From: Paenibacillus sp. HWE-109
Lineage (GTDB): Bacteria > Bacillota > Bacilli > Paenibacillales > NBRC-103111
DNA: 64,000 nucleotides
Assembly: GCF_022163125.1 (NCBI RefSeq)
Contig: NZ_CP091881.1
Span: forward strand, 1,984,001-2,048,000
Direction of reading: 5' to 3'
A program made the translations under genes and the position numbers. The notes beneath the pieces were generated by a model that saw nothing but the letters and a program-made list of their open reading frames with translations, had not been told where the DNA came from and did no database searches. Below are positions 17,940 through 26,479 of this stretch, piece by piece. Position 1 is the first letter of the stretch, and the number at the start of each line of letters is the position of its first letter.

Positions 17940-18365
17940 TTTATCCTGGTCATTGTTTATTGTGCTCCGCTGGAGTGTCAGAAAGTTGAAGGAAGCAACG
18001 CTTTTTAACTAGGGGCGTATGTTGGCCCATTCGTAGGATCACGCATGACGAAAAGCACGGAAGTACCGAGTAGTAGTTCCCAAAGGGCACAGACCCGTTA
18101 CTAGAGCATCTCGGCCTCCACCTCTTGGACAGGTATAACGAAGGAATGTAAGGGCTGCGACCCGTTGAGTCATGGGAGGGTAAACCACCAAGAGACCGTG
18201 GAATCAAACGTGCATATATGGGAAAATGAGGAATTAATAGCACATCCTCTATTCCCGTATGCCCTCTTGATGATTTTAGAGAAACAGCTCCCTTATCTTC
18301 TAGAGAACCCTGCTTCAAGAATGTTGTATTCCTACGAATGGGCGAGTATATGTAAGAAAAACGCT
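17940..18365 (+). ncRNA. Candidate bridge-RNA region of the insertion sequence
   Basis: A 425-base segment downstream of the transposase with no credible protein, containing several possible stems (for example CTCCGCTGGAG at 17962). In IS1111-type elements the guide RNA that pairs with target and donor DNA is encoded in the right-hand non-coding end; in IS110 proper it is in the left end. The uneven non-coding lengths here point to the right end. This is an inference from element layout; I did not fold the RNA. Between it and the next gene (18564-18703) lies only the lipoprotein promoter. Confidence 0.4.
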
Positions 18366-18370
18366 AAGAA

Positions 18371-18563
18371 CAGAGGGAGGGAACTACAGGGCGCTATTCT
18401 AGCTAAAAGTGGCATTATCGCAAGTGAGAGGGAACTACAGGGCGCTATTCTGCTGTTTGCAGGGAAACTCTGCGCTTTTCTTGGATATAAGGCCCTGTAG
18501 TTCCGCTATTACTCTAGTATCCCCGATATTTGCCTAAATAGCGTCCTGTAGTTCCCTCCCTCG
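18371..18563. repeat. Palindromic dispersed repeat, copy A (~190 bp)
   Basis: Starts with CAGAGGGAGGGAACTACAGG and ends with CCTGTAGTTCCCTCCCTC, so the ends are inverted repeats. An inner pair (GGGAACTACAGGGCGCTATT and GGCCCTGTAGTTCCGC) nests inside, allowing a long cruciform or hairpin. A second full-length copy with the same order of blocks lies at 48960-49146. No protein is encoded. Confidence 0.8.
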
Positions 18564-18664
18564 AATTTGTCCTTGGAAGTGGCTCATCTCCGAGGTTAGC
18601 AGGTATCAGATCATGCAGCATGCTTATTATCCTCAGGCTAGTTTATTTTATAAGAATTGTCCGC

Positions 18665-18686
18665 TATACTATTGTAAACGCTATCA
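18665..18686 (+). promoter_or_regulatory. -10 box and cre (CcpA) site before the sensor lipoprotein operon
   Basis: TATACT at 18665-18670 is a probable -10 (its -35 is weak). Directly behind it TGTAAACGCTATCA (18673-18686) matches the catabolite-responsive element consensus TGWAANCGNTNWCA at every position. A site overlapping the transcription start is typical for CcpA repression, so preferred sugars should shut this operon down. Confidence 0.7.
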
Positions 18687-18703
18687 TGGAATGAGTGAAA
18701 GAG

Positions 18704-19999
18704 ATGAAAATACGTTTAATGGCGCTAGGGATCGCGATCACCATGCTGATAACGGCTTGCCAATCGCAACAAGTGACAACTGTGCCTAAGAAGCAGCCCA
18801 AGGAGCAGACTTTGACATGGATCCACCATTTTGACGAAGAGGGAGCTCGCAGATGGCTGGAGTTAGGTACACAGCTTTATACAAAACAGCATCCAATCTA
18901 TACCTTCGCGCTTACAGGTGTGGATGGCGGGAATTATATGAGCCTGCTGCGCACGCGGGCGATCTCGAACAACATGCCGGATATGTATATGATAGATAAC
19001 CTGGAATCTGCGCAGGACTTAATTCGATCGGGCTATGCCATGGATTTAAGCGAGCAGCCATTTCTAGCACAAATCGATGAGCAATTCCTGAATGGGGTGA
19101 AGTCGGCCGATGGGCGAATCTGGGCATTGCCGATTGATGTTAATGGGGCGGGCGTAATTTATAACAAAGATGCTTTCGCCAAAGCAGGTATTGACAAGCC
19201 CCCAACCACATGGGCGCAGTTTCTTGAGACTTGCGAAGCGCTTGAGAATGTTGGAATCATTCCGATTGCCGCAGGTTATAAGGACAGCTGGACGATTATT
19301 TGGGATATCGCCGCTGATCTCTTAGCGAATCAATACGTGTCCGGTCGGAACTGGATGGCTGATATTGAAGCAGGCCGAACTACGTTTGCAGAGGATCGCA
19401 TTCATTTCAGAGACATTCTGAAACGATACGGCGAGCGGTTGAATTATGTCAACTTGAAGCCGTTTGAAACCGATTGGAATCAGGCGCAGCTGCTGCTTGC
19501 CGAAGGAAGGGCGGCTATGATCATTAACGGGACTTGGACCGTGGATGGGGTGAAATCGAAAAATCCGGCGAGTAATTTAGGGTTGTTCGCCTTCCCTTAC
19601 ACGAATAATCCTAAGGATGCCAAATTTGGTTTGAAATCAACGGGAGGAATTGTGGTCAATCCCCATTCGCCGCATAAGGAAGCAGCCTTGCAAACTCTTG
19701 AATTATTTGCTTCGAAGGAAGTCGGGGCGATTTTTCAATCGAACAAGAAGGCCTTATCTGTCATTAAGGGGCTTCCAAGCGATTTCGATCCTACTTATAT
19801 TGAGCTGAATAAGACTTATATCCAAACGGGTCAAACCTATGACTGGACCCGCTTGACAACGGATTTCGTGAACCAGGATCTGCAGAAAATTTTCGTCAAT
19901 GCGCTGACCAAGTTTGTTCTCGATCGGAATCACAATGTCGAAGCCAGTATAGAGGAGCTTGACCAAGCCTTCGATCGGATCCGCAAACCAATCCAATGA
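18704..19999 (+). CDS. Sugar-binding lipoprotein, likely sensing partner of the adjacent kinase
   Basis: 431 residues. Signal peptide with lipobox LITAC (Cys19), then a family 1 solute-binding fold (TLTWIHHFDEEGARRWLELG, NNMPDMYMIDNLESA, WALPIDVNGAGVIYNKDAFAKAG, EGRAAMIINGTW). No permease or ATPase gene lies beside it; the next genes, 26 bases on, are a YesM-type kinase and its regulator. The same order (binding lipoprotein, kinase, regulator) is known from the AraPST three-component arabinose sensor of Geobacillus stearothermophilus, so a sensing role is likelier than transport. The ATG at 18704 is chosen because it directly precedes the basic signal peptide; the ribosome site is weak. Confidence 0.8.
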   Translation: MKIRLMALGIAITMLITACQSQQVTTVPKKQPKEQTLTWIHHFDEEGARRWLELGTQLYTKQHPIYTFALTGVDGGNYMSLLRTRAISNNMPDMYMIDNLESAQDLIRSGYAMDLSEQPFLAQIDEQFLNGVKSADGRIWALPIDVNGAGVIYNKDAFAKAGIDKPPTTWAQFLETCEALENVGIIPIAAGYKDSWTIIWDIAADLLANQYVSGRNWMADIEAGRTTFAEDRIHFRDILKRYGERLNYVNLKPFETDWNQAQLLLAEGRAAMIINGTWTVDGVKSKNPASNLGLFAFPYTNNPKDAKFGLKSTGGIVVNPHSPHKEAALQTLELFASKEVGAIFQSNKKALSVIKGLPSDFDPTYIELNKTYIQTGQTYDWTRLTTDFVNQDLQKIFVNALTKFVLDRNHNVEASIEELDQAFDRIRKPIQ

Positions 20000-20025
20000 G
20001 AGAAGTCGGCAAGGGGTGTTGACGT

Positions 20026-21861
20026 GTGTCAGGTAAAAGATGGAGTCTGTATCATATCAAGGATTTTCGCATTCGCACCAAACTATTTCTATCCAATATG
20101 ATCCTCATTTTATTTATCTCAACGGCAATAGGCGGTGCTGCTATCTATGCTTCTACCAAGTTCATTGAGTCCAATACAAGAGATCTCTCGATGCAAGTTA
20201 TCCATCAGGTATCGGACAACATTGAGAATAGAGCCAAGGAGATATTTACTTCTTCGGTGTATATTTTGAGCGATAGCAGCATCCGCCAGATTGTATCCGA
20301 ACAAGGGGAGCAGGTAAACACCGATAATTATCCGGCTTTTCGCAGTCGTATGGAATTCTTGTTAGCGCAATACGGCAATGGCAATCCCTATATGAATGCC
20401 ATTATGATTCAAACGGGCAAAGGGCAAGTCTATTGGTGGGAAAATAAAAAAGGACTCGATCATGCGTTAAATCAAGAAGATACCGCAGAAATAACGAAGA
20501 ATGGAGCAGCATATTTAACGAATCATGGACTGGATATGGGATGGTCCCCTTCACTGAGAAAGCGGAATGAAGTGTTGCTCGTCAGAAATTTTGTGGATAT
20601 AAGTCAAATTGACCGCAGTTTGGGGACGATTGTATTCAGCATCGACTCTGCTTATTTCCTTTCCCTCGGAAGCGGAAGCTCGATCATCAAGCAAAACAAT
20701 GTCGCCATTCTCAATCCGTACAATGAATTGCTGGCTGGCGGCGGCGATCCGGTAACGGACAATTTGATTTTGCTAAGTTCCAAGGATGAGCTTGCTGAAG
20801 AAGATGCTTCAATGGCAACCGTGGAAAACGCCGGATCGGGCAGTCATTTATTCGTCCAGGAACGAACGCCAACTCTGAAATGGCGGGTCCTCTGCTTTAT
20901 CCCCATGTCTGTCTTGCTTTCGGATACGCGGGTGCTGGTGTTAGTTATCTTGTTGGTTTCTGTGCTGGCTGTTATGATTTCAACGGGAATTGCTGCCCAA
21001 CTGTCCAAATCATCGACGCGCAATATCAAAATCTTGGAGCAGACGATGCGAAGAGTGGAAGATGGCAATTTTGATGTGCGCATTGCGCCATTAGGGAAAG
21101 ATGAAATTGGAAGTTTAGCGGTCCGTTTTAATTTCATGCTGGTTCGTATTAATGAATTAATTACCACGGTGTACAAGGAACAAATCGCGAAGCAGCAAGC
21201 GGAGTTCACTGTGTTGATGAGTCAGATCAATCCGCATTTCCTGTATAACACGTTAGGCACGGTGAAATGGTATGCGCGGATGAATCAACAGTTGGAAATA
21301 GAACGCATGGTCACCTCGGTAATTGATCTGTTAAAGTCTTCAGTTCGCCGTGTAGGCGAATTTCATCCATTAGAGCAAGAAATCGTGCAACTAAACAATT
21401 ATATTTATATTCAGAAGATTGGTTACGGGGATGCTTTTCGGGTGGAATATGAAGTAGAGGAGCTTTGTTTGGGATGTGAGGTGCCTTATTTCGTTTTGCA
21501 GCCGTTGGTCGAGAATGCCATCCTTCATGGAATCGAGATGTCCAAAGGCAATGGTTGCATTCGGGTATGCGCGAAGGCTCAGGAGAATCAGCTAATTCTG
21601 ATTGTAGCCGACAATGGTATCGGAATGTCGGACGAACAGGCAGCTAATTTATTGAATACGGTCACCCGCAAAGAGTCTGTGCCAGGCGTTACTGGAATTG
21701 GCATTCACAATGTGAATGAGCGCATTCAACTTTATTATGGAAATAATTATGGACTGAGCTACGAAAGTGCGCTTGGCGCAGGCACGAAAGCTATTGTGCG
21801 TATGCCATATCGACCGTATCGTCAAAGGAGGAATGAGCATGTTGAACGCCATGATCGTTGA
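20026..21861 (+). CDS. YesM-type sensor histidine kinase
   Basis: 611 residues. Two membrane helices (about residues 20-42 and 300-322) flank a large extracytoplasmic dCache-like sensor region. They are followed by a HAMP linker, the His_kinase (PF06580-type) segment QINPHFLYNT with His404 as phospho-acceptor, and a GHKL ATPase (VENAILHG, DNGIGMS, GIGIHNVNERI). The start is a GTG with AAGGGGTG upstream. It is in operon with the binding lipoprotein before it and overlaps the regulator gene by 23 bases. In Firmicutes such kinases control polysaccharide-use genes, fitting the glycosidase genes that follow. Confidence 0.9.
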   Translation: MSGKRWSLYHIKDFRIRTKLFLSNMILILFISTAIGGAAIYASTKFIESNTRDLSMQVIHQVSDNIENRAKEIFTSSVYILSDSSIRQIVSEQGEQVNTDNYPAFRSRMEFLLAQYGNGNPYMNAIMIQTGKGQVYWWENKKGLDHALNQEDTAEITKNGAAYLTNHGLDMGWSPSLRKRNEVLLVRNFVDISQIDRSLGTIVFSIDSAYFLSLGSGSSIIKQNNVAILNPYNELLAGGGDPVTDNLILLSSKDELAEEDASMATVENAGSGSHLFVQERTPTLKWRVLCFIPMSVLLSDTRVLVLVILLVSVLAVMISTGIAAQLSKSSTRNIKILEQTMRRVEDGNFDVRIAPLGKDEIGSLAVRFNFMLVRINELITTVYKEQIAKQQAEFTVLMSQINPHFLYNTLGTVKWYARMNQQLEIERMVTSVIDLLKSSVRRVGEFHPLEQEIVQLNNYIYIQKIGYGDAFRVEYEVEELCLGCEVPYFVLQPLVENAILHGIEMSKGNGCIRVCAKAQENQLILIVADNGIGMSDEQAANLLNTVTRKESVPGVTGIGIHNVNERIQLYYGNNYGLSYESALGAGTKAIVRMPYRPYRQRRNEHVERHDR

Positions 21862-23383
21862 GGATAATGCGATTTACCGATATGCGATTAAAACGATTAT
21901 TCGCTGGGAGGATTACGGCTTCCAAATTGTGAGCGAAGCGCTCAATGGCGTTCATGCGCTGGATCTATTGCAGCAGCAGCATGTGGATTTAATTGTTACG
22001 GACATCTCGATGCCAGAGATGAATGGCATTGATTTAATTCAGCAGGTTAAGCATAAGGATGCCTCGATCAAAATCGTGGCGCTCAGTTCCTACGATGATT
22101 TCCGGTTCGTGAAGGAAGCTTTGAAATTAGGCGCAGAAGATTATTTGTTGAAGCATGATCTGGAACCAGAAACGCTGCAGCAGTTATTGCAGCTTATGAA
22201 TAGCAAAATTCTGGAGGATCACGAGCAGCGCAAGCAAGCGCAAATCCGGGAAGCCAATTTGCATGAAATGCGCTGTCTATTGGGACGCAAGCTGCTGCTT
22301 GGGGAACTGAAATCAGCGGAAGAAATAGCAAGCCAAGCGTGTGCGGTGCGGTTTCCGTTCAAACAGGGTCCGACAGCCGCGATTGTCATCGACGGGGCAT
22401 ACCCACGCTCCGCTGATCACTCCGCGTCAGAAGAAACGCAAGCGATGATCACGCTTGCCATTCCGATTACGAACCAGAAAACAGTTGTGATGATCTCTTT
22501 TGCACAAGAAAGAAGTGAACGCAAATGCAGGGAGGATACGCTGCATCAAGCATCACTCTTCCTTAACCGCTTGCAAGACGCAAACAAAGCAACGGTTGGA
22601 ATCAGTACAATTGGTTATGGTCTCAAGGACTGGGCGGTGCTCTATCAGCAAGCAGAGGCGGCGCTCATACAATCCGTATATGGAGGCGCAGGGCAAATCT
22701 ATACCTATACATGCTTGCCGCTGCAAGAGGTGGAATCCGCCAAAAGCAAACTGTCCGTTCATTTTGTTGCAGCCGCGATGCGAAACGGGAGTGTGGCAGA
22801 AGCAGAAACGCAAGCGGAACTCTTTTTTCATCATTTACTGGATGTGAAACCGCCGATTGACGAACTAAAGAATGTGCTCACGGAGATTATCCTTCTGGTG
22901 AAGACATCGGCTTTGGAAAGGCATCGGTTCTCTGAGCAGGTTGAACAACTATACAAGCAGATGATGACATTACTAGAACCGCTGCCCCAATTAAACGAGA
23001 TCAAGCGATTGATGCTGGAGGCTAATCGACGAATATTCGGACCCTATCCCTATGAAAATACGAGTATGCGCAAAGAAATTCAAACCGCAATGGCCTATAT
23101 AGAAGAGCATTATGCAGAAGATATCACGGTGGTCAGATTGGCGGAAGTGCTGCATCTTAGCAGTAATTATTTATCTAATTTATTTAAAAGCGAAACGGGG
23201 ATGCGCATCGTGGAGTATATGAACCGCTGTCGGATTCGCAGGGCGAAGCTGCTTTTGCAGGATGCTTCGATGAAAGTGTATGAGGTCGCAGAGAAAACCG
23301 GATTTCAAGAGGCTTCTTATTTTTGCAAGGTGTTTAAGGAACTGGAAGGCAAAACCGTAAAGGAATATCGCAGTGAACGTTAG
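21839..23383 (+). CDS. YesN-type response regulator with AraC DNA-binding domain
   Basis: 514 residues: CheY-like receiver with acidic pocket (E8, D9) and phospho-acceptor Asp55 (IVTDISMPEMNG), a long linker domain, and a C-terminal AraC-type double helix-turn-helix (ITVVRLAEVLHLSSNYLSNLFKSETG and VYEVAEKTGFQEASYFCKVFKELEG). The conserved receiver lysine is present, but the usual Pro after it is His (LLKHD). I chose the ATG at 21839, seven bases after AAAGGAGG; a second ATG at 21833 is too close to that site. Cognate partner of the kinase just upstream; likely activator of the GH35/importer genes. Confidence 0.9.
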   Translation: MLNAMIVEDNAIYRYAIKTIIRWEDYGFQIVSEALNGVHALDLLQQQHVDLIVTDISMPEMNGIDLIQQVKHKDASIKIVALSSYDDFRFVKEALKLGAEDYLLKHDLEPETLQQLLQLMNSKILEDHEQRKQAQIREANLHEMRCLLGRKLLLGELKSAEEIASQACAVRFPFKQGPTAAIVIDGAYPRSADHSASEETQAMITLAIPITNQKTVVMISFAQERSERKCREDTLHQASLFLNRLQDANKATVGISTIGYGLKDWAVLYQQAEAALIQSVYGGAGQIYTYTCLPLQEVESAKSKLSVHFVAAAMRNGSVAEAETQAELFFHHLLDVKPPIDELKNVLTEIILLVKTSALERHRFSEQVEQLYKQMMTLLEPLPQLNEIKRLMLEANRRIFGPYPYENTSMRKEIQTAMAYIEEHYAEDITVVRLAEVLHLSSNYLSNLFKSETGMRIVEYMNRCRIRRAKLLLQDASMKVYEVAEKTGFQEASYFCKVFKELEGKTVKEYRSER

Positions 23384-23445
23384 AAGAAGCTCGTTTAAGT
23401 CAACAGTTCTGTGATTTGTATAAGAATTCAGTGAAATATAGAAGG

Positions 23446-23484
23446 AAAAAAGCGGTGAATTCCATTAGAATTCACCGCTTTTTT
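23446..23484 (+). terminator. Strong terminator after the regulator gene
   Basis: Perfect 17-base arms AAAAAAGCGGTGAATTC and GAATTCACCGCTTTTTT around a 5-base loop. It separates the sensory operon from the catabolic genes. Confidence 0.95.
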
Positions 23485-23543
23485 GCTATGTAAACGAACA
23501 GGAATCTTCATCGTTTTGTTATATATTTTAAAGTTTCCTGCAA

Positions 23544-23571
23544 TGTAAGCGCTTTTAAAACAACTTATACT
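23544..23571 (+). promoter_or_regulatory. cre-like site and -10 box before the GH35 gene
   Basis: TGTAAGCGCTTTTA at 23544-23557 matches the cre consensus TGWAANCGNTNWCA except for T in place of the near-terminal C. TATACT at 23566-23571 is a plausible -10, and the cre would then cover the -35 region. Catabolite repression of the beta-galactosidase/importer operon is the likely result. Confidence 0.6.
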
Positions 23572-23659
23572 AGCATCAAGACAAACAATAATCACACATC
23601 TGGCGAATGAAACGGGTTTCATAAACGAAGGCGGATGCGAAACATAGGGAGGTACTCCA

Positions 23660-26461
23660 TTGCAATTGTCCAAAAGCACAGAAACTGCCATCCAATTAAC
23701 GCAGCAAGCGCTGCGAATAAACGGTCGATCCGAGATCATCCTTTGCGCTTCTTTATTTTATTTCCGGTTGCCGAGAGCATTATGGAAAGAGCGATTGCTC
23801 AAAGTGAAGACTTATGGCTATAACGCCATTGATGTATATTTTCCTTGGAATCACCATGAAACCGAGGAGGGGATTTGGGATTTCAATGGGGAAAAGGATG
23901 TTGCCCAGTTCTTGCAAGATGCGGCTGAGGCAGGCTTATGGGTGATCGCGAGGCCAGGGCCATACATCTGTTCCGAGTGGGATGGGGGCGCGCTTCCTGC
24001 CTATTTATTGGTCAAAGAGAACCTGCATTTGCGTGATAATGATCCCCACTTCTTGCAGCATGTGGCCAGATGGTATGCGCAGATTTTACCGAAAATACAG
24101 AAGTTTGAACTGGGACAAGGTGGAACCGTTATCGCCGTACAACTAGATAATGAGCTTGATTTCTATCCTTGCTCGGACCCCAAAGGGTACATCTCGGCCT
24201 TGCGAGATATGGCAAATGCGCATGGAATCAGCGTTCCATTAATCGCTTGTGCAGGTCAAGGCGGCTTGTATGAAGCCACTGGTTTCGCAGAGGACGTCGT
24301 GCCGACCTGCAACTTCTATCCGAATGATCGAGATCCTGTATTTGAAGAGAAAGTACTCTTCTACAGAGAGGAACTAGCTAAACGCGGATACCCGCTGCTC
24401 GTCACGGAAACGAATCGTTCGCACTTCCTGCTTCGCCGGTTATTATCAGCAGGTGCCAAGTTGCTGGGACCTTATCTGCAAGCATCGGGAACGAATTTTG
24501 GTTTTACGAATGCGGCCAATAATTGGGGTAATCCCCTATCTTTCTTGACATCGGATTACGATTTCCATGGCATGATTACCCCGGAAGGACACATTCGCGA
24601 AGAAGCGTACGAAGGTAGATTATTGCATCATATCCTTCAGACGTATGGTCGTTCCTTGGCAGAAGCCTGCCCGGCGGAAATCTGTACAGAAGGCCAGAGT
24701 TCGCTTCCTTATCGGTTAGCGCTGCAACATGGCGGTGAGCTCCTCTTCTTAGCCAATGTCAAAGAGCAAGATGAAGGCGTTCTCCTACAAATCGCCGAAG
24801 AGCAGATTCCGCGTTATACGAAACTTGTCGCCATAGCCGGGCATTGTCCGATCTTGCCCTCGCAGGTTCCGTTGGCTGCTTGGGGCATTGCAGGAGGAGG
24901 TACGCTTCACTATGCGACAGGAGAACTGCTGCTAGTAAAGCAGCTGTCAGATCGAACGTTGTTCCTGTTTCACACGGAGGGCGAAGGTGAAATTTGTTTT
25001 ACTTTTGACACGGAAATTCAGCTGATTGAAGGCACGATGACGCAGCGAGAAGTGGCTGAATATCGTGTAACCTTGTCCTTTTCATCCGTAGAAAAGGAAG
25101 CCAGAAGCTCAATTTCATTGGCAGATGGTCAACTCTTGGAAGTCATCGGAATCAGCCGTGCTAACGCACTGCTTCTAGAAGGAATAGATGAAGAGGGCAA
25201 ACTGCAGGTTGAAACTCAGCTTGAGAGGTCATCCGAAAGTCGTGAAGTGGAGGCACACTGGACGCAAAGTGAAGTGAATCCTGTGATTCCTTTCGCAGAA
25301 AAGTTGGTTTCCATCGGAGATTCCGCCGATTATTTGGAGAAACATGCGATTTACCGCGGGTTTGCGTGGTATCAAGCCCAATTGCCGATCCCGCAGACTG
25401 GGGATTACCAAGGTTTTATTATTCAGCAGGCAAGTGATGTTGTTTCTCTCAACCTGGGTGAACTATATCTAGGTACGGCCATACCAGGAGGATCGAGTCA
25501 TTATGTGCCGCTACCACCGTCTGTGCAGGCCAATTCTGAGCTAACGGCGCGTGTGGAGATTTGGGGACACACCAACTTTCATGATACGAATTTACCAGCC
25601 CTGCATCTGAGCAGTCTGAAAGGCTTAACTGGCATTATGGGTGTTACAGCAATGAGAGATTTGAATGCCAATTGGCGATTCAAGCGGATTCAGCAAGAGG
25701 ATGACAAGGCTGAGTATGCCCGAGTCGACTTGGATGATCAGCAATGGCCTATTGTTCATATTGGCGGCTGGTTATCCGCAGATCAACCGGCACATCACTG
25801 CTACCGCAATCGGGTGCAACTATCTGACCAAGCAGATAGCTGGATTCTGCATACGCCAGGCAATTTCAGCTATGCCTACGCTTATGTCAACGGACACTCC
25901 CTTGGGCAAGTGAATCCACTTGATCCCTATCTGGATCTCACGCCTTACGTTAAAGCGGGTGAAACAGCAGCATTGACATTTTTTCTGGATAAAACGTATG
26001 GGGCATTAGATGGACATATCAACATCTATGAAGGAAGATCCGCGAAATCATGGTCATTGGCGGCCGGTCAAGAGAAGGAATTGCTGCATCATGCCCGACT
26101 AAGCAAATCCGCAGATCAGCCTGTGGAGGGCGCGATAGCGCTGAAACCTGGAGCAGTTTCCTGGTTGTATGGACAGCTTGATGACAGCAATCAAGGTTTG
26201 GGCTGGCGAGTTTATGTTCAGGGGCGCGATATGAAACTCACGGTGTTCTTTAATGGCCATCTCGTTGGCCGATTATGGACGCAAGGCGGGGCGAATAGGC
26301 CGATATTCCGAGGGGGCAGCGACGAATCCTTTTACTTGCCAGGACCTTGGTTCCGCGATCACGAAGCAGGCAATGAAGTTGTCATACTGTTGGAATCCGT
26401 GGGAACAAGCGCGGATGCAAGCTTGGAACCGCTGCGTTTCGTACCCGTCACTGCTACATAA
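23660..26461 (+). CDS. Beta-galactosidase, GH35
   Basis: 933 residues with the GH35 catalytic TIM barrel at the N-terminus: LFYFRLPRALWKERLLKVKTYGYNAIDVYFPWNHHE, RPGPYICSEWDGGALPAYL, acid/base Glu165 in VQLDNELD and nucleophile Glu250 in VTETNRSH. C-terminal beta-sandwich domains follow (GYRNRVQL-like jelly rolls). No signal peptide, so it likely hydrolyses imported galacto-oligosaccharides in the cytoplasm. The start is a TTG eight bases after AGGGAGG; no ATG fits. First gene of an operon with the LplB/YtcP/LplA importer, 18 bases before the first permease. Confidence 0.9.
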   Translation: MQLSKSTETAIQLTQQALRINGRSEIILCASLFYFRLPRALWKERLLKVKTYGYNAIDVYFPWNHHETEEGIWDFNGEKDVAQFLQDAAEAGLWVIARPGPYICSEWDGGALPAYLLVKENLHLRDNDPHFLQHVARWYAQILPKIQKFELGQGGTVIAVQLDNELDFYPCSDPKGYISALRDMANAHGISVPLIACAGQGGLYEATGFAEDVVPTCNFYPNDRDPVFEEKVLFYREELAKRGYPLLVTETNRSHFLLRRLLSAGAKLLGPYLQASGTNFGFTNAANNWGNPLSFLTSDYDFHGMITPEGHIREEAYEGRLLHHILQTYGRSLAEACPAEICTEGQSSLPYRLALQHGGELLFLANVKEQDEGVLLQIAEEQIPRYTKLVAIAGHCPILPSQVPLAAWGIAGGGTLHYATGELLLVKQLSDRTLFLFHTEGEGEICFTFDTEIQLIEGTMTQREVAEYRVTLSFSSVEKEARSSISLADGQLLEVIGISRANALLLEGIDEEGKLQVETQLERSSESREVEAHWTQSEVNPVIPFAEKLVSIGDSADYLEKHAIYRGFAWYQAQLPIPQTGDYQGFIIQQASDVVSLNLGELYLGTAIPGGSSHYVPLPPSVQANSELTARVEIWGHTNFHDTNLPALHLSSLKGLTGIMGVTAMRDLNANWRFKRIQQEDDKAEYARVDLDDQQWPIVHIGGWLSADQPAHHCYRNRVQLSDQADSWILHTPGNFSYAYAYVNGHSLGQVNPLDPYLDLTPYVKAGETAALTFFLDKTYGALDGHINIYEGRSAKSWSLAAGQEKELLHHARLSKSADQPVEGAIALKPGAVSWLYGQLDDSNQGLGWRVYVQGRDMKLTVFFNGHLVGRLWTQGGANRPIFRGGSDESFYLPGPWFRDHEAGNEVVILLESVGTSADASLEPLRFVPVTAT

Positions 26462-26479
26462 TAGGAAAGGAGCTTACGC

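Larger units (their letters stand above)
16550..18365 (+). mobile_element. IS110/IS1111-family insertion sequence (ends approximate)
   Basis: One transposase gene with about 100 bases of non-coding DNA upstream and about 425 downstream. It lies between the 51-bp array (last unit ends near 16548) and a full copy of the related palindromic repeat (starts 18371). The outer ends are set only by where repeat sequence stops, so each could be off by tens of bases. I found no convincing terminal inverted repeats, as expected for this family. The long right-hand non-coding part suggests the IS1111 subgroup. Confidence 0.7.

Noticed and set aside
18369..18376. ACAGAGGG as a right terminal inverted repeat of the insertion sequence (pairs with CCCTCTGT at 16590)
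   Set aside because: The same ACAGAGGG begins the other copy of the palindromic repeat at 48960, so it belongs to the repeat, not to the insertion sequence.
18165..18500. 111-residue plus-strand frame behind the transposase
   Set aside because: It spans the end of the insertion sequence into the palindromic repeat, has no ribosome site and no protein-like composition; the region better fits the element's non-coding end.
15239..18700. CRISPR array
   Set aside because: Repeats here are long and directly abutting, with no unique spacers, and no cas genes are in the window.
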